A stretch of 64,000 nucleotides of DNA from Bradyrhizobium sp. 170 (GTDB lineage Bacteria > Pseudomonadota > Alphaproteobacteria > Rhizobiales > Xanthobacteraceae). Under the pieces are notes generated by a model, which did no database searches, was not told where the DNA came from, and saw only the letters and a list, made by a program, of their open reading frames with translations. Of the stretch, positions 27,949 to 37,638 are shown in pieces. The DNA lies in the NCBI RefSeq assembly GCF_023101085.1, contig NZ_CP064703.1:1054001-1118000 (forward strand), written 5' to 3'. The stretch's first letter is position 1. Each line of letters opens with the position of its first letter. The position numbers were made by a program, and so were the translations under genes.

Positions 27949-29409
27949 ATGGCGGACTACGATCTCGCGATCATTGGCGGCGGATTGAACGGCGTCAGCA
28001 TCGCGCGCGACGCCGCCGGACGGGGCTTGCGCGTGATCCTGGTGGAGCAGGGCGATCTCGGCGCGGGCGCCTCCTCGGCCTCGCCGCGGCTGATCCATGG
28101 CGATCTCGCCGGGCTGGAGCGCCGACATTTTCTTCGCGTCCGTTCGGCGCTTGCCGAGCGCGACGTCTGGCTCAGGATAGCGCCGCATCTGGTGCGCCCG
28201 ATGCGGTTTGCCATCCCTGCGCATTCGGACGAGCGTCCGGCCTGGCAGTTGCGCTCATGGCTGCTGTTGTACGACCGGCTGGCCTCGCGCAACGGCCTGC
28301 CGGCCTCGGCGACCGTCGACGTCACCCACCATCCCGTGGGCAACGCGCTGAAGCGCCCGTTCGGCACCGCCTTCGAATATTCCGACTGCGTCGTGGACGA
28401 TTCTCGGCTGGTGGTTCTCACCGCCGTCGATGCCGCGGCGCGCGGCGCGGTGATTCGCACCGGCGCACGCTGCACCCGGGCCGAACGCGGCAAGGAGTGG
28501 CGGCTGGTGACGAAAGATCGCGGCTTTCGCCAGGTGATCACGGCACGGGCGGTCGCCAACGCCACCGGCGCCTGGACGCCGTCCGTCGCCGAGACGGTGT
28601 TGCGCGTGCCGCCGCCGAGGGTGGCCGCTGTACAGATGGACCAGATCGTCGTCCGCCGCCTGTTCGACAGCGACAACGTCTATGTATTCCAGAACAGCGA
28701 CGGACGGCTGATCTTCGCAAGTCCCTATCAGCGCGATTTTACCCTGATCGGCACCGTCAGCCATGCCTTCAAGGGCGATCCCGCCATCGTTGCGATGGCG
28801 GCAGGCGACGTCGCCTATCTCTGCGATGCGGCGAACCGCTATTTCCGCGAGCGGATCGAGACGGTCGACGTGGTGCGCACGCTTTCCGGCGCCAACATGG
28901 TGCGGAATCCTGCGAGCAGCGGCGACGGGGCGATGGCGCTCGACTACGGACGCGGCAAGGCGCCGCTGATCACGGTTTTCGGCGGCGACGTCACCACCTC
29001 GCGGCTGCGCGCGGAAAGGGCGGTCTCCAAGCTGACGCCATTCTATCCGATGTCGGCGCGCTGGACCGCGAAGGCGGCGCTGCCCGGCGGCGATTTTGCG
29101 TGGGACCGCTTCGATAACGAGGTCGACGAAGTGCGCGACCGCTGGCGGTTTCTCGGCGAGGACCAGGCGAGGCGTCTGGTCGCCGCCTACGGGTCGAACG
29201 CCAAGGTTATCCTCGGCGACGCCAAAGCGCGGAGCGACCTCGGCCCTGCCTTCGGACCGGAATTGACGGGCGCCGAAGTACGCTATCTCATGCAAAAGGA
29301 ATGGGCCCGATTTCCTGATGACATCCTGTGGCGGCGCACCAAGCTCGGCCTGACCATGCATCCTTCGGATCGCGAGGCGCTGGCTGCGTTGATGGCGGCG
29401 CCCGTGTGA
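27949..29409 (+). CDS. Glycerol-3-phosphate dehydrogenase-like FAD protein (GlpD family)
   Basis: 486 residues. FAD-binding start [20 protein letters not shown], then [17 protein letters not shown] at the place where GlpD normally has SSKLIHGGLRYLE; the altered loop may change substrate handling. The remaining family landmarks (VNATGAW-like [26 protein letters not shown], the C-terminal [11 protein letters not shown]) are present. It should oxidise glycerol-3-phosphate to dihydroxyacetone phosphate at the inner membrane. Its stop overlaps a GTG of the downstream cyclase (GTGA). Confidence 0.9.
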   Translation: MADYDLAIIGGGLNGVSIARDAAGRGLRVILVEQGDLGAGASSASPRLIHGDLAGLERRHFLRVRSALAERDVWLRIAPHLVRPMRFAIPAHSDERPAWQLRSWLLLYDRLASRNGLPASATVDVTHHPVGNALKRPFGTAFEYSDCVVDDSRLVVLTAVDAAARGAVIRTGARCTRAERGKEWRLVTKDRGFRQVITARAVANATGAWTPSVAETVLRVPPPRVAAVQMDQIVVRRLFDSDNVYVFQNSDGRLIFASPYQRDFTLIGTVSHAFKGDPAIVAMAAGDVAYLCDAANRYFRERIETVDVVRTLSGANMVRNPASSGDGAMALDYGRGKAPLITVFGGDVTTSRLRAERAVSKLTPFYPMSARWTAKAALPGGDFAWDRFDNEVDEVRDRWRFLGEDQARRLVAAYGSNAKVILGDAKARSDLGPAFGPELTGAEVRYLMQKEWARFPDDILWRRTKLGLTMHPSDREALAALMAAPV

Positions 29410-29423
29410 AGAATGGATCGGAC

Positions 29424-30440
29424 ATGCGGCGTGTGATCAGGCCAACTGTTTTCCTGGCCATTATCGGTTTGCTCGGGGGCATAGCCTATCGCTACTTCAT
29501 TGACGATCCGATCGAAGCAACGCTGCCGTACTATCTCCGGAGCAGCTTGCATGGGATGGGCATAACACTGGCCGCCTGGGGTGTTCATCTCTACTTCACG
29601 TCGCGACGAAGTGCGTGGATCAGCAAATGGCCGCTGCTGATGGATCTGGCGGTGCGCTCCGCGACCATGGCTATCGTCGTCGCGAGCGCGGCGCTGGTGT
29701 TGCAGGTGACACTGTACTGGGAATGGATCGAGACGAAGTGGCTGATTGAGAAGTTTCCCATTGCCGTTGCATTTAGCTTCTTCGCGTCCCTGCTGGTCCT
29801 GTCAACCTTCGAACTGACACGACTGGTCGGCAGTCGTGTGTTGTTCAATATAGTGCTCGGGCGATACCGAAGCCCAGTGCGGGAAGCGCGCGTGCTGATG
29901 TTTCTCGACCTGGCAGGTTCGACATCGCTCGCCGAGTCGATGGGAGAATTGCGCGTGCAAAGCCTGCTTACCCGGTTCTTCTTCGACATCGACGGCGCGA
30001 TCGTTGCGCATGGCGGCGAGGTTCACGCCTATGTCGGCGATGAGGTCATCGTGACGTGGCCGCTCGACGAGCGGATGTCGGGGGGACGCTGCATCGACTG
30101 CTTCTTCGCGATTGCCGACAGCATCGCGGAACGGGCGGACTCGTACCGTAAGGAGTTCGGCATGGTGCCGAATTTCCGCGCCGGCCTGCATGCCGGTCAC
30201 GTGGTGATTAGCGAGTGCGGCAGCTCACGCCGCCAGCTTGCCTATTTCGGCGATACCGTGAACGTGACGGCGCGGCTGCAGGAGCACTGCAAGGAGGTTG
30301 GCCGGAATTTGCTGGTGTCGGCGGACCTGTTGGGCCGCATGAAGCCCAAGCCGGCTTTCGCCGTGGAAGCACTTGGGGAGGTCCGCTTGCGGGGTCGCGC
30401 GGCCGCTATCGAGGTATTTGCCGTTGATCGCCGTAGCTGA
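29424..30440 (+). CDS. Membrane-bound adenylate/guanylate cyclase
   Basis: 338 residues from ATG 29424 (alternative GTG at 29406, overlapping the dehydrogenase stop). About four hydrophobic helices at the N-terminus, then a class III cyclase domain. The metal Asp residues are in [10 protein letters not shown] and [12 protein letters not shown], and the nucleotide-site segment is [13 protein letters not shown] with the transition-state Asn and Arg. It should make cAMP or cGMP. The tight link to a GlpD-like enzyme is unusual and may reflect metabolic sensing (inference). Confidence 0.9.
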   Translation: MRRVIRPTVFLAIIGLLGGIAYRYFIDDPIEATLPYYLRSSLHGMGITLAAWGVHLYFTSRRSAWISKWPLLMDLAVRSATMAIVVASAALVLQVTLYWEWIETKWLIEKFPIAVAFSFFASLLVLSTFELTRLVGSRVLFNIVLGRYRSPVREARVLMFLDLAGSTSLAESMGELRVQSLLTRFFFDIDGAIVAHGGEVHAYVGDEVIVTWPLDERMSGGRCIDCFFAIADSIAERADSYRKEFGMVPNFRAGLHAGHVVISECGSSRRQLAYFGDTVNVTARLQEHCKEVGRNLLVSADLLGRMKPKPAFAVEALGEVRLRGRAAAIEVFAVDRRS

Positions 30441-30466
30441 TCTCATAGCTGATCTCCCGGATGGCT

Positions 30467-31777
30467 TCAGTTTCGCTGCGCCTGCCGCGACCAGGCCTCG
30501 TCGCGCGCCGAAGGCCTGCAGTCGAGCCGCGTCGAGATGCGCCGGGCGGCCTTGTCGCCGTGACCGGCGCGCATATAGGCGACGATCAGCGTGTCTTCCC
30601 ATAGCTGACGCTGGGCGTGGCTGCCGCCGATCCGCGTCAGTTCGGAAATCGCTAGCTCGAGCAGGCGTACCGCACCGTCATTGTCGCCTTCGGCAAATGC
30701 CCGGATGCCGCGACAGAGGTCGATCGCGCAGCCGCCCGGCGCCAGCTTGCCGTCGGCCGCGCGCGCTTCCAGTTGGGCCAATCGCGCGTCCAGCGCATCG
30801 CCGCCTGCCATTGCCGCGGCCAGTGCAAAATGCACGTCGGCGAAATGCGCCCCGGCCTGTGGAAAATATTTCTCGCCATAGGCCGCAACGTCCCGCCAAT
30901 GCGGCTCCAGCCCGGTTTGGCCGGCCAGCGACAACCGCCACAGCAGCGAGGCGCCGTCGGTGAAGATGTTCAGCGGTGGGTAGGGCCGGCCTGCCGGCTT
31001 GATATGCTGTTCATAAATCGCAAGCGCACCATCGAGATCGCCTTCGTCGAGGTTGGTCAGCGCGACGTGCCAGGCAAGATGCCCATGCAGAAAACTCTTG
31101 CGACCATGCGAAGGCATCCATTGCGCGAGAAATTTGCGGCCCACCGCCATGTCGCCTTGCTCGAACATCGCGTGCGAGAGGCCATGCGCGGCGTTGGCGT
31201 TCTCCGCACGCAGCGCCATGGCGCGCTCGGACAGTGTCCGGCCGGTGGAGAGATTTCCCGCCTCGGTGTGCGACCAGCCGAGGTAACTGACGAACCACCA
31301 GTCCTCGCCATAATGCCGCGCGTGGCGTTCGCAGATCGCGAGCTTGGCGGCATCGTGGTCGGGACGGCCCGAGAACGCGTAGAGGCCGAATGCGCCGAGC
31401 AGGATCGACAGCACCTGCGCATCGCGCGGATATTCTTCGAGATGCGCCTCGGCGCCGGTCACGGCGACTTTCGGCTTGCTCTCGATCACGGCGGCCATGA
31501 TCTCGACATGGCTTTTTTCGCGCTGGTTCGCGCCGGCCGCCAGTTCACGGGCCCGCGCCGCCATGGCGCGCGCCTTGCCGCCCTCCATGTTGAGCTGATG
31601 CAGCCGGGCGCGCCCGATATGCGCCAGCGCAAAGCCCGGATCTTCCGCGATCGCCTGGTCGAAGGCATCCTCGGCGCCGTGCCAGGCCGACAGCATGCAG
31701 TCCACGCCGTCGCGGTAATGCGCCGCGGCGCGGTCCGAGGCGGTCGTCAGCGGAAGATCGTATCTGTCCCGGTTCAT
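30467..31777 (-). CDS. TTC38-like tetratricopeptide protein
   Basis: 436 residues with helical repeat pairs throughout, for example FALAHIGRARLHQLNMEGGK, WFVSYLGWSHTEAGNLSTG and LHGHLAWHVALTNLDEGDLD. Overall layout matches the TTC38 family, whose bacterial members are of unknown biochemical function. It is cytoplasmic, without a signal. Convergent with the cyclase gene with only 26 bases between stops. Upstream is the LysR gene in the same orientation. Confidence 0.88.
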   Translation of the reverse strand: MNRDRYDLPLTTASDRAAAHYRDGVDCMLSAWHGAEDAFDQAIAEDPGFALAHIGRARLHQLNMEGGKARAMAARARELAAGANQREKSHVEIMAAVIESKPKVAVTGAEAHLEEYPRDAQVLSILLGAFGLYAFSGRPDHDAAKLAICERHARHYGEDWWFVSYLGWSHTEAGNLSTGRTLSERAMALRAENANAAHGLSHAMFEQGDMAVGRKFLAQWMPSHGRKSFLHGHLAWHVALTNLDEGDLDGALAIYEQHIKPAGRPYPPLNIFTDGASLLWRLSLAGQTGLEPHWRDVAAYGEKYFPQAGAHFADVHFALAAAMAGGDALDARLAQLEARAADGKLAPGGCAIDLCRGIRAFAEGDNDGAVRLLELAISELTRIGGSHAQRQLWEDTLIVAYMRAGHGDKAARRISTRLDCRPSARDEAWSRQAQRN

Positions 31778-31821
31778 TGTTCTTGTCCTTGGGCAGCGAG
31801 GGCAGGTATCTGGTGCGACAG

Positions 31822-32745
31822 CTAGGCTGCTTTCGTTCCGAGCTTTTGCAAATGCCGACGGTCATGCGCCGCTTCGGCCAGCAACCAATCCTGAAACAGC
31901 TTGATCTTGGGAAGGTCGGACGTGGCCTTCGGGCACACGATCCAGTATGTCCTGGAAAGCCGGCTTGCATCCTTGAACGGCCGAACGAGGCGCCCAGAGA
32001 TGAGATCCCACGCTGCAAGCGTGGTGCGCGCGAGTGCTATTCCCTGGCCGTCGACCGCGGCATCGATAACCATGCTGGCGCGGTTTAACACCGGCCCTTG
32101 CGAAGGCTCTGCGTTGGGAACGCCGGCAACTTCGAGCCACCTTGTCCACGCCTTGCGATCGTCAAGGTGGAGCAGGGGAAATTTCAGAACATCCGAAGGC
32201 CGGACCAGACGGTGACGCCCCGCAAGGAGTTTGGGACTACAGACAACGAATAATTGCTCGGGAGACAGCCGTATCACATCGTGCCCGGGCCAGCTGCCGT
32301 CGCCGTGCCGGACCGCAAGATCGACATCCTCTCGCGCGAAGTCGACATGGTGCATGGTCGCCGAAATTCGCAGATCGATTTCGGGATGGGATTCGGAAAA
32401 ACGACCCAGCCTGTGCACCAGCCACTTGGCCGCGAAGTCAGGCGAAGTGCTGACCGTCAGAACACCCGAACTCTGGCGCTGCATCAAGCGCTCCGTGCCA
32501 ACGGCGATACGGTCCAGTGCATCGCGCACGACATTGAGGTAGTCGCGGCCGGCTCCGGTGATGACCAGTCGCTGGCGTTCGCGGTTGAACAGCTTGATGC
32601 CGAGCTCCGCTTCCAGCGCCTTGACCTGATGGCTGACCGCGCCCTGCGTGACGCATAGTTCTTCGGCAGCGCGGGTGAAGCTTTCATGCCGCGCGGCGGC
32701 CTCGAAGGCCTTGAGCGCATTCAGCGGCGGCAGGCGGCGAAGCAT
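31822..32745 (-). CDS. LysR-type regulator, GcvA-like
   Basis: 307 residues. Winged helix-turn-helix at about 5-65 (FEAAARHESFTRAAEELCVT, then QGAVSHQVKALE), followed by the two-lobed effector-binding domain. The opening MLRRLPPLNALKAFEAAARH is typical of the GcvA branch. It is divergent from the DUF1127 and glutathione transferase genes with 131 bases between starts, the usual position of a LysR regulator and its targets, so it most likely controls them. Confidence 0.93.
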   Translation of the reverse strand: MLRRLPPLNALKAFEAAARHESFTRAAEELCVTQGAVSHQVKALEAELGIKLFNRERQRLVITGAGRDYLNVVRDALDRIAVGTERLMQRQSSGVLTVSTSPDFAAKWLVHRLGRFSESHPEIDLRISATMHHVDFAREDVDLAVRHGDGSWPGHDVIRLSPEQLFVVCSPKLLAGRHRLVRPSDVLKFPLLHLDDRKAWTRWLEVAGVPNAEPSQGPVLNRASMVIDAAVDGQGIALARTTLAAWDLISGRLVRPFKDASRLSRTYWIVCPKATSDLPKIKLFQDWLLAEAAHDRRHLQKLGTKAA

Positions 32746-32876
32746 GACCCGACCTTCATGAGAAAAACTCGGTCAGGCTAGAGAAACGATGCTTTGCGCG
32801 CAAGCCTTGCGTGGCTCTATTTGTCCAGCTTCTCGCCGGAGCCCGAAATGCTTCGGCGCATTCTGGAGCCTTTGTC

Positions 32877-33125
32877 ATGTCAAATTACTCTCGGCAGGGA
32901 TTGGCCCTGCCGCGCGAAGCCGCCGGCATGCGGACCTTTCGTCAACTATCTGTCTCATCAAGTTCGGCTGGCGGCTGGTTGCGCACGCTGGGATTCTGGA
33001 TCGACCGGAGCCGCCAACGAAAGCAACTCGGCGAATTGGCCGAGTTGAACGACTATCTTCTCAAGGACATCGGTGTGTCCCGGGAGGAGGCATTGCGCGA
33101 AGCGGAAAAGCCGTTCTGGTGTTGA
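32877..33125 (+). CDS. DUF1127 protein
   Basis: 82 residues from ATG 32877. The C-terminal 40 residues are the DUF1127 motif (LAELNDYLLKDIGVSREEAL then REAEKPFW), an Arg-rich helical domain. Small DUF1127 proteins influence RNA turnover and phosphate or nitrogen responses in several alphaproteobacteria. The N-terminal half is a variable Ser-rich linker. It lies 11 bases before the glutathione transferase gene and opposite the LysR gene. Confidence 0.88.
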   Translation: MSNYSRQGLALPREAAGMRTFRQLSVSSSSAGGWLRTLGFWIDRSRQRKQLGELAELNDYLLKDIGVSREEALREAEKPFWC

Positions 33126-33136
33126 GGGAGCGTTCT

Positions 33137-33835
33137 ATGGGCAACGTCACTGTTTACGGCTTTCCGGTCAGCACCTTCGTGAACATCGTCCGGCTCGTGC
33201 TGACCGAGAAAGGCGTGCCGTTCACGTTCTGCGATCTGGAGCAGGAGATGGGCAGCCCACGCCATCTCGCGCTGCATCCGTTCAACCGCGTCCCGATTCT
33301 CGACCATGACGGGTTCGTGACCTACGAAACCTCCGCAATTGCAGCCTATGTCGATCAGGCGTTCGATGGACCGCGGCTTCAGCCCGACGACGCGCGAGAG
33401 CGGGCGCGGATGAACCGGTGGATCAGCGCGTTGAACAACTATTATTATCCCTACATTGCCTATCATCTCAGCCATGAGCGTTTGATCTACCCGGCTCTCG
33501 GCATCGCGCCGGATGAAAAGGTCGTCGCCGCCGCGCTGCCGAAGATCGCGATCGGCCTCGACGTCATGGAAAATGACCTCGATCCCGGCCGGAAATTCCT
33601 GGTCAATGACCGGCCAACGCTCGCCGACTTCTTCATGTTGCCGACGATGACGAGCCTCAGCCTCACGCCGGAAGGACAGCAGATGCTGCGCAGCAAACCA
33701 CGCATCGCTGCGTGGCGTGCGGCCATGGAGGCGTTACCGAGCGTCGTTGCCGTGCGCGCGATGGTGATGCCTCACGTCGGAAGGCCCGTCGAACACGCGC
33801 GCCAATGGGTGGTCGATCATCGGCCGAGATACTAG
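33137..33835 (+). CDS. Glutathione S-transferase family protein
   Basis: 232 residues. Thioredoxin-like N-terminal domain with VTVYGFPVSTFVNIVRLVLT, the cis-Pro segment NRVPILDHDG and the glutathione-contact ETSAIAAYVDQAF, followed by an all-helical C-terminal domain with the N-capping box RPTLADFFMLP. Predicted cytoplasmic detoxification enzyme. The ATG follows GAGGGAG. It is probably co-transcribed with the DUF1127 gene and controlled by the divergent LysR regulator. Confidence 0.93.
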   Translation: MGNVTVYGFPVSTFVNIVRLVLTEKGVPFTFCDLEQEMGSPRHLALHPFNRVPILDHDGFVTYETSAIAAYVDQAFDGPRLQPDDARERARMNRWISALNNYYYPYIAYHLSHERLIYPALGIAPDEKVVAAALPKIAIGLDVMENDLDPGRKFLVNDRPTLADFFMLPTMTSLSLTPEGQQMLRSKPRIAAWRAAMEALPSVVAVRAMVMPHVGRPVEHARQWVVDHRPRY

Positions 33836-34117
33836 TTCAGGGTTCCGTCGCCTGATTGTTACAGCGCGTGAGATTGACAGGGCAGGTCCCTGCTGGTGTC
33901 ATCCTTGCCATGGGGAAGCGATCTCCCCACGAGGCGACATGCCGAAGAATCGCGTCCGGTTTTGAAAACCATCCAGGGACGCAGTGTGTCAGCCGCTAAT
34001 CCAATCTCATTTCACGCTTTTTCTCGCTCCGTCGTGACCACGATGCGCCCATGGCGCGTCCGAGCCGCGATGGGCGCCGCGACGAATCTGGGGCAGGGCA
34101 AACCCGGAGAGTGAACG

Positions 34118-34840
34118 ATGGCAGAAAACATGGAACGTCGGGATTTCATCAAGAGCGCCGGGCTGGTCGCCGGGATCGCGGCGGCCTCGACGCTCGGTCA
34201 ACGATCCGCGAATGCAGAGACCGCGCAGCCAGGAGCAAAGCGCATGGCCTATGAGATCAAGCCGTTCTCGCTCGATCCGAAGTCGGTGAAGGGAATTTCC
34301 GAGAAAATTCTCGTGAGCCACTATGAGAACAACTATGTCGGCGCGGTGAAGCGTTTGAACGCCATCGCGGTCCAACTGGCGGAACTTGACTTTGCCAAGG
34401 CGCCGAATTTTCTGATCAATGGCCTCAAGCGCGAAGAACTGGTTGCGATGAACTCAATGATTCTGCACGAGGCGTATTTCGACAGTCTCGGTGGCGGCGG
34501 CGCGGCCCGAGGCTCGCTGGGAGACGCGATTGCGCGCGATTTCGGCAGCGTCGATCGCTGGCGCGCGGAATTCTCCGCGATGGGCAAGGCGGAAGGTGGC
34601 GGTTCCGGTTGGGTGCTGCTGTCTTATTCGCCTCACGACAGGCGACTGGTCAATCAATGGGCTGCCGATCACACCAATGCCGTCGCCGGCGGCCGGCCGG
34701 TGATTGCGCTCGACATGTACGAGCACGCCTATCACATGGACTATGGCGCCAAGGCTGCTGCGTATGTCGATGCCTTCATGGAGGCCATCAATTGGGATAA
34801 CGCCGCGAAGCTGTACGACCGGCTCAGCCGCGAGGGCTGA
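34118..34840 (+). CDS. Tat-exported Fe/Mn superoxide dismutase
   Basis: 240 residues. The N-terminus has a twin-arginine signal (ERRDFIKSAGLVAGIAAAST), then a complete Fe/Mn-SOD fold. Metal ligands are in SHYENNYVGAV (His), MILHEAYFDSLG (His) and ALDMYEHAYHMDYG (Asp and His), so all four are conserved. Export places it in the periplasm, unlike the usual cytoplasmic enzyme, so it should remove superoxide made outside. The start ATG at 34118 follows GGAGAG. Convergent with a heme-binding-type gene 16 bases away. Confidence 0.92.
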   Translation: MAENMERRDFIKSAGLVAGIAAASTLGQRSANAETAQPGAKRMAYEIKPFSLDPKSVKGISEKILVSHYENNYVGAVKRLNAIAVQLAELDFAKAPNFLINGLKREELVAMNSMILHEAYFDSLGGGGAARGSLGDAIARDFGSVDRWRAEFSAMGKAEGGGSGWVLLSYSPHDRRLVNQWAADHTNAVAGGRPVIALDMYEHAYHMDYGAKAAAYVDAFMEAINWDNAAKLYDRLSREG

Positions 34841-34856
34841 GCGGCGCGGCACGAGC

Positions 34857-35360
34857 CTAGAAATCGAGCTTGTCACGCACGGCGTCGATGCCCGCCTTGG
34901 CGCAGGCTTCGTCTGCGTCGCCGCCGGGAGCCCCGGAGACGCCAATGGCGCCCAGCAGCGAGCCTGCCGCCTCAACCGTCAAGCCGCCGCCGATGATGAC
35001 GGCGCCGGGCAGGCTGCGGATTCCGGCCTGCATCATCCCGGGCTGGCTGATGGCGTTGAGCTCGGTCGTGCTGGTGCGAAAGCTGACCGCGGTCCATGCC
35101 TTGCCTGAAGCGGTCGACACCGTGTGAGGGCCTGCAAAGCGGTCGCGCAGCAGCACTTGCGTGACGCCGAAGCGATCGACGACGGCGACCGTCACCTGAA
35201 AGCCGCGCTTCCGGCAATCCGCCAGCGTCGCTTTGGCCAGATCTTGCGCCAGTTCGGGACTCAACGATTTGTAGCTCACGATGGCTTCCTGGGCGGCGGC
35301 TGCGCCGGCAAGCAGGGTAGAAAACGCGGCCGCAGCCAGCAGAATCCGAGCGGTCATCAT
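34857..35360 (-). CDS. GlcG/HbpS-family heme-binding-type protein, exported
   Basis: 167 residues. N-terminal signal peptide (ILLAAAAFSTLLAGAAAAQ) then the DUF336 domain: VTVAVVDRFGVTQVLLRDRF, PGAVIIGGGLTVEAAGSLLG and GAIGVSGAPGGDADEACAKA are diagnostic. HbpS relatives bind heme in the periplasm and signal oxidative stress; others have unknown ligands. Neighbourhood with an exported superoxide dismutase fits an oxidative-stress role (inference). The start may be either of two adjacent ATGs. Confidence 0.88.
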   Translation of the reverse strand: MMTARILLAAAAFSTLLAGAAAAQEAIVSYKSLSPELAQDLAKATLADCRKRGFQVTVAVVDRFGVTQVLLRDRFAGPHTVSTASGKAWTAVSFRTSTTELNAISQPGMMQAGIRSLPGAVIIGGGLTVEAAGSLLGAIGVSGAPGGDADEACAKAGIDAVRDKLDF

Positions 35361-35533
35361 AATCCTCCACGATCATCTCTATCGTACCGCGAGCAAGAGT
35401 TGGCTTTCTGTGAGCTCCGAACCTTACCAGAGCCGTGACCCGCATCCATAATATTGTGGCTGCTTGTTCCCGGCCGGTTGAGCGAATGCCGATCCGCCGC
35501 TAGCGTGCGAGCCACACGAGGCTGGCAGGTGGC

Positions 35534-36727
35534 ATGACCGAGGAATCGCCCGAGATCGACACGCCGAAAACCGAAATGCCTGCGACGCCGGCCAGTCCCG
35601 CGCCGCCGGCCGCGGCGGCGGACGACATGCCCTTGCTTCGGATCGAGGGGGTCTCCAAGAATTTCGGCAGTTTCCGTGCGGTGGACCAGCTCTCGCTCGA
35701 GATCAGGGCGGGTGAATTTTTTGCACTATTGGGCCCGAGCGGTTGCGGCAAGACCACGCTGCTGCGCATGCTTGCCGGCTTCGAGACGCCCGACGAGGGC
35801 CGCATCCTGCTCGGCGGCCGCGACATCGCGCCGGTGCTGCCGCATGAGCGGCCCGTCAACATGATGTTCCAGAACTACGCGCTGTTTCCGCATCTCAACG
35901 TACGGGACAATATTGCGTTCGGGCTGAAGCGCGCCGGCATGCCGCGCGCCGCCATCGACACCCGCGTCGCCGAGATGGTGGCGCTGGTCAAGCTCGGGGG
36001 CATGGAGAAGCGCAAGCCCGATCAGCTTTCCGGCGGCCAGAAGCAGCGCGTGGCGCTGGCGCGCTCGCTGGCGCGGCGGCCCAAGGTTCTGTTGCTCGAC
36101 GAGCCGTTGGCCGCGCTCGACAAGAAGCTGCGCGAGAGCACGCAGCTGGAATTGATGGAGCTGCAGCGCCGGCTCGGCATGACCTTCATCATCGTCACCC
36201 ACGACCAGGAGGAGGCGATGACGATGGCCAACAGAATCGGCGTGATGGATGCCGGCCGGCTCCAACAGGTCGCGACCCCGCGCGACCTTTACGAAGCGCC
36301 GGCCTCGCGCTGGGTCGCCGAGTTCGTCGGCGACGTCAATTTGTTCGACGGCGAGGTCTCCTCGCACGAGCATCATCGCCTGACGGTTGCGACCCGGGAT
36401 GGCGGCGCCATCGTGGTCGCGGAGCCGCGTCAGCCCATCACCAAGCCTGTCGTCACGGTCGCGATCCGCCCCGAAAAGGTAAAACTGTCGCGCCGTGGCC
36501 CGGCGTCGGACGCGGTCAATTCGCAGGCGATCAACCGGCTCGAAGGCGTCGTCACCGATGTCGGCTATCTCGGTGGCTCGACCGTCTACAAGATCAAGCT
36601 CGATTCCGGCGCGGTGGTGCGCGCGTCGATGGCCAATACCGCGCGGCTCGATATCGATACCCTTAGCGCGGGCCAACGCGTGGTGGCGTGGTTCACGCCC
36701 GATGATTGCGTGGTGCTGGAGCAATGA
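35534..36727 (+). CDS. potG: Polyamine ABC importer ATP-binding protein
   Basis: 397 residues. An extra 35-residue Pro/Ala N-terminus precedes the ATPase: Walker A GPSGCGKTT, signature LSGGQKQRVALARSL, Walker B VLLLDEPLAALD, then a TOBE domain. Segments NMMFQNYALFPHLNVRDNIAF and KKLRESTQLELMELQ closely follow PotG. It powers uptake of putrescine or related polyamines through PotH and PotI. Its ATGA overlap with the next gene shows coupling. No PotF-type binding-protein gene lies in the window. Confidence 0.93.
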   Translation: MTEESPEIDTPKTEMPATPASPAPPAAAADDMPLLRIEGVSKNFGSFRAVDQLSLEIRAGEFFALLGPSGCGKTTLLRMLAGFETPDEGRILLGGRDIAPVLPHERPVNMMFQNYALFPHLNVRDNIAFGLKRAGMPRAAIDTRVAEMVALVKLGGMEKRKPDQLSGGQKQRVALARSLARRPKVLLLDEPLAALDKKLRESTQLELMELQRRLGMTFIIVTHDQEEAMTMANRIGVMDAGRLQQVATPRDLYEAPASRWVAEFVGDVNLFDGEVSSHEHHRLTVATRDGGAIVVAEPRQPITKPVVTVAIRPEKVKLSRRGPASDAVNSQAINRLEGVVTDVGYLGGSTVYKIKLDSGAVVRASMANTARLDIDTLSAGQRVVAWFTPDDCVVLEQ

Positions 36728-37638
36728 GCGCGCGCCGCATCTTCGCACAGCCGGCGCGCTATGCCGCCATCGCGCCCTATGTTTGGATGGTGCTGTTCTT
36801 CCTGGTGCCGTTCGGCTTCGTGCTGAAGATCAGCCTGTCGCAGACCGCGATCGCGCAGCCGCCCTATGTGCCCTTGTTCGACTTCACCGAAGGATGGGCG
36901 GCGATCAGGGCGGCCTTCGCGCAGCTCTCGCTGGATAATTTCAGGCTGCTGGTCTCGGACAATCTCTATATCAGCTCCTATCTTCGCAGCCTCGTCGTCG
37001 CCGTGACGTCGACATTGATCCTGCTGTTGATCGGCTATCCCATCGCCTATGGCATGGCGCGGCTGCCGCAACGCTGGCAGGCGATTGCGATGATGCTGGT
37101 GATCGTGCCGTTTTGGACCTCGTTCCTGATCCGCATCTACGCCTGGATAAATATCCTGCAGCACGATGGCCTGCTGAACAAAATTCTGCTCGCGCTGCAT
37201 CTGGTCTCGGCGCCAGTGGTGTGGCTCTCGACCGACACCGCGATGTATATCGGTATCGTCTATTCCTACCTGCCGTTCATGATCCTGCCGCTCTATGCGA
37301 CGCTCGCCAAGATGGATCCATCGCTGCTGGAAGCCGCAAGCGACCTTGGCGCGTCGCCGGGGAGAGCGTTCTGGCTGGTGACATTTCCGCTGTCCTTGCC
37401 GGGGGTCGGCGCCGGCGCGTTGTTGTGCTTCATCCCGATCGTCGGCGAGTTCGTGATCCCTGACCTCCTGGCCGGCTCCGGGTCGATGATGATCGGCCAG
37501 ACGCTGTGGCTGGAATTCTTCACCAACAAGGACTGGCCGGTCGCCGCCGCGGCCGCGGTCGCGCTGCTGGTGCTGCTGGTGCCGCCGCTATTGCTCTACG
37601 ACCGGCTGCAGCGCCGTCAGCTCGGAGGGACGAACTGA
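36724..37638 (+). CDS. potH: Polyamine ABC importer permease 1
   Basis: 304 residues, about six transmembrane helices. The cytoplasmic loop EAASDLGASPGRAFWLVTFP is the EAA motif that contacts the ATPase. The start ATG at 36724 overlaps the stop of the ATPase gene by four bases. It has the C-terminal ABC permease core GEFVIPDLLAGSGSMMIGQT typical of PotH/PotB. Forms a heterodimer with the next gene product. Confidence 0.92.
   Translation: MSARRIFAQPARYAAIAPYVWMVLFFLVPFGFVLKISLSQTAIAQPPYVPLFDFTEGWAAIRAAFAQLSLDNFRLLVSDNLYISSYLRSLVVAVTSTLILLLIGYPIAYGMARLPQRWQAIAMMLVIVPFWTSFLIRIYAWINILQHDGLLNKILLALHLVSAPVVWLSTDTAMYIGIVYSYLPFMILPLYATLAKMDPSLLEAASDLGASPGRAFWLVTFPLSLPGVGAGALLCFIPIVGEFVIPDLLAGSGSMMIGQTLWLEFFTNKDWPVAAAAAVALLVLLVPPLLLYDRLQRRQLGGTN

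Noticed and set aside
33896..34114. 72-codon frame before the superoxide dismutase gene
   Set aside because: No good start and no family; region is more likely promoter and leader of the dismutase.
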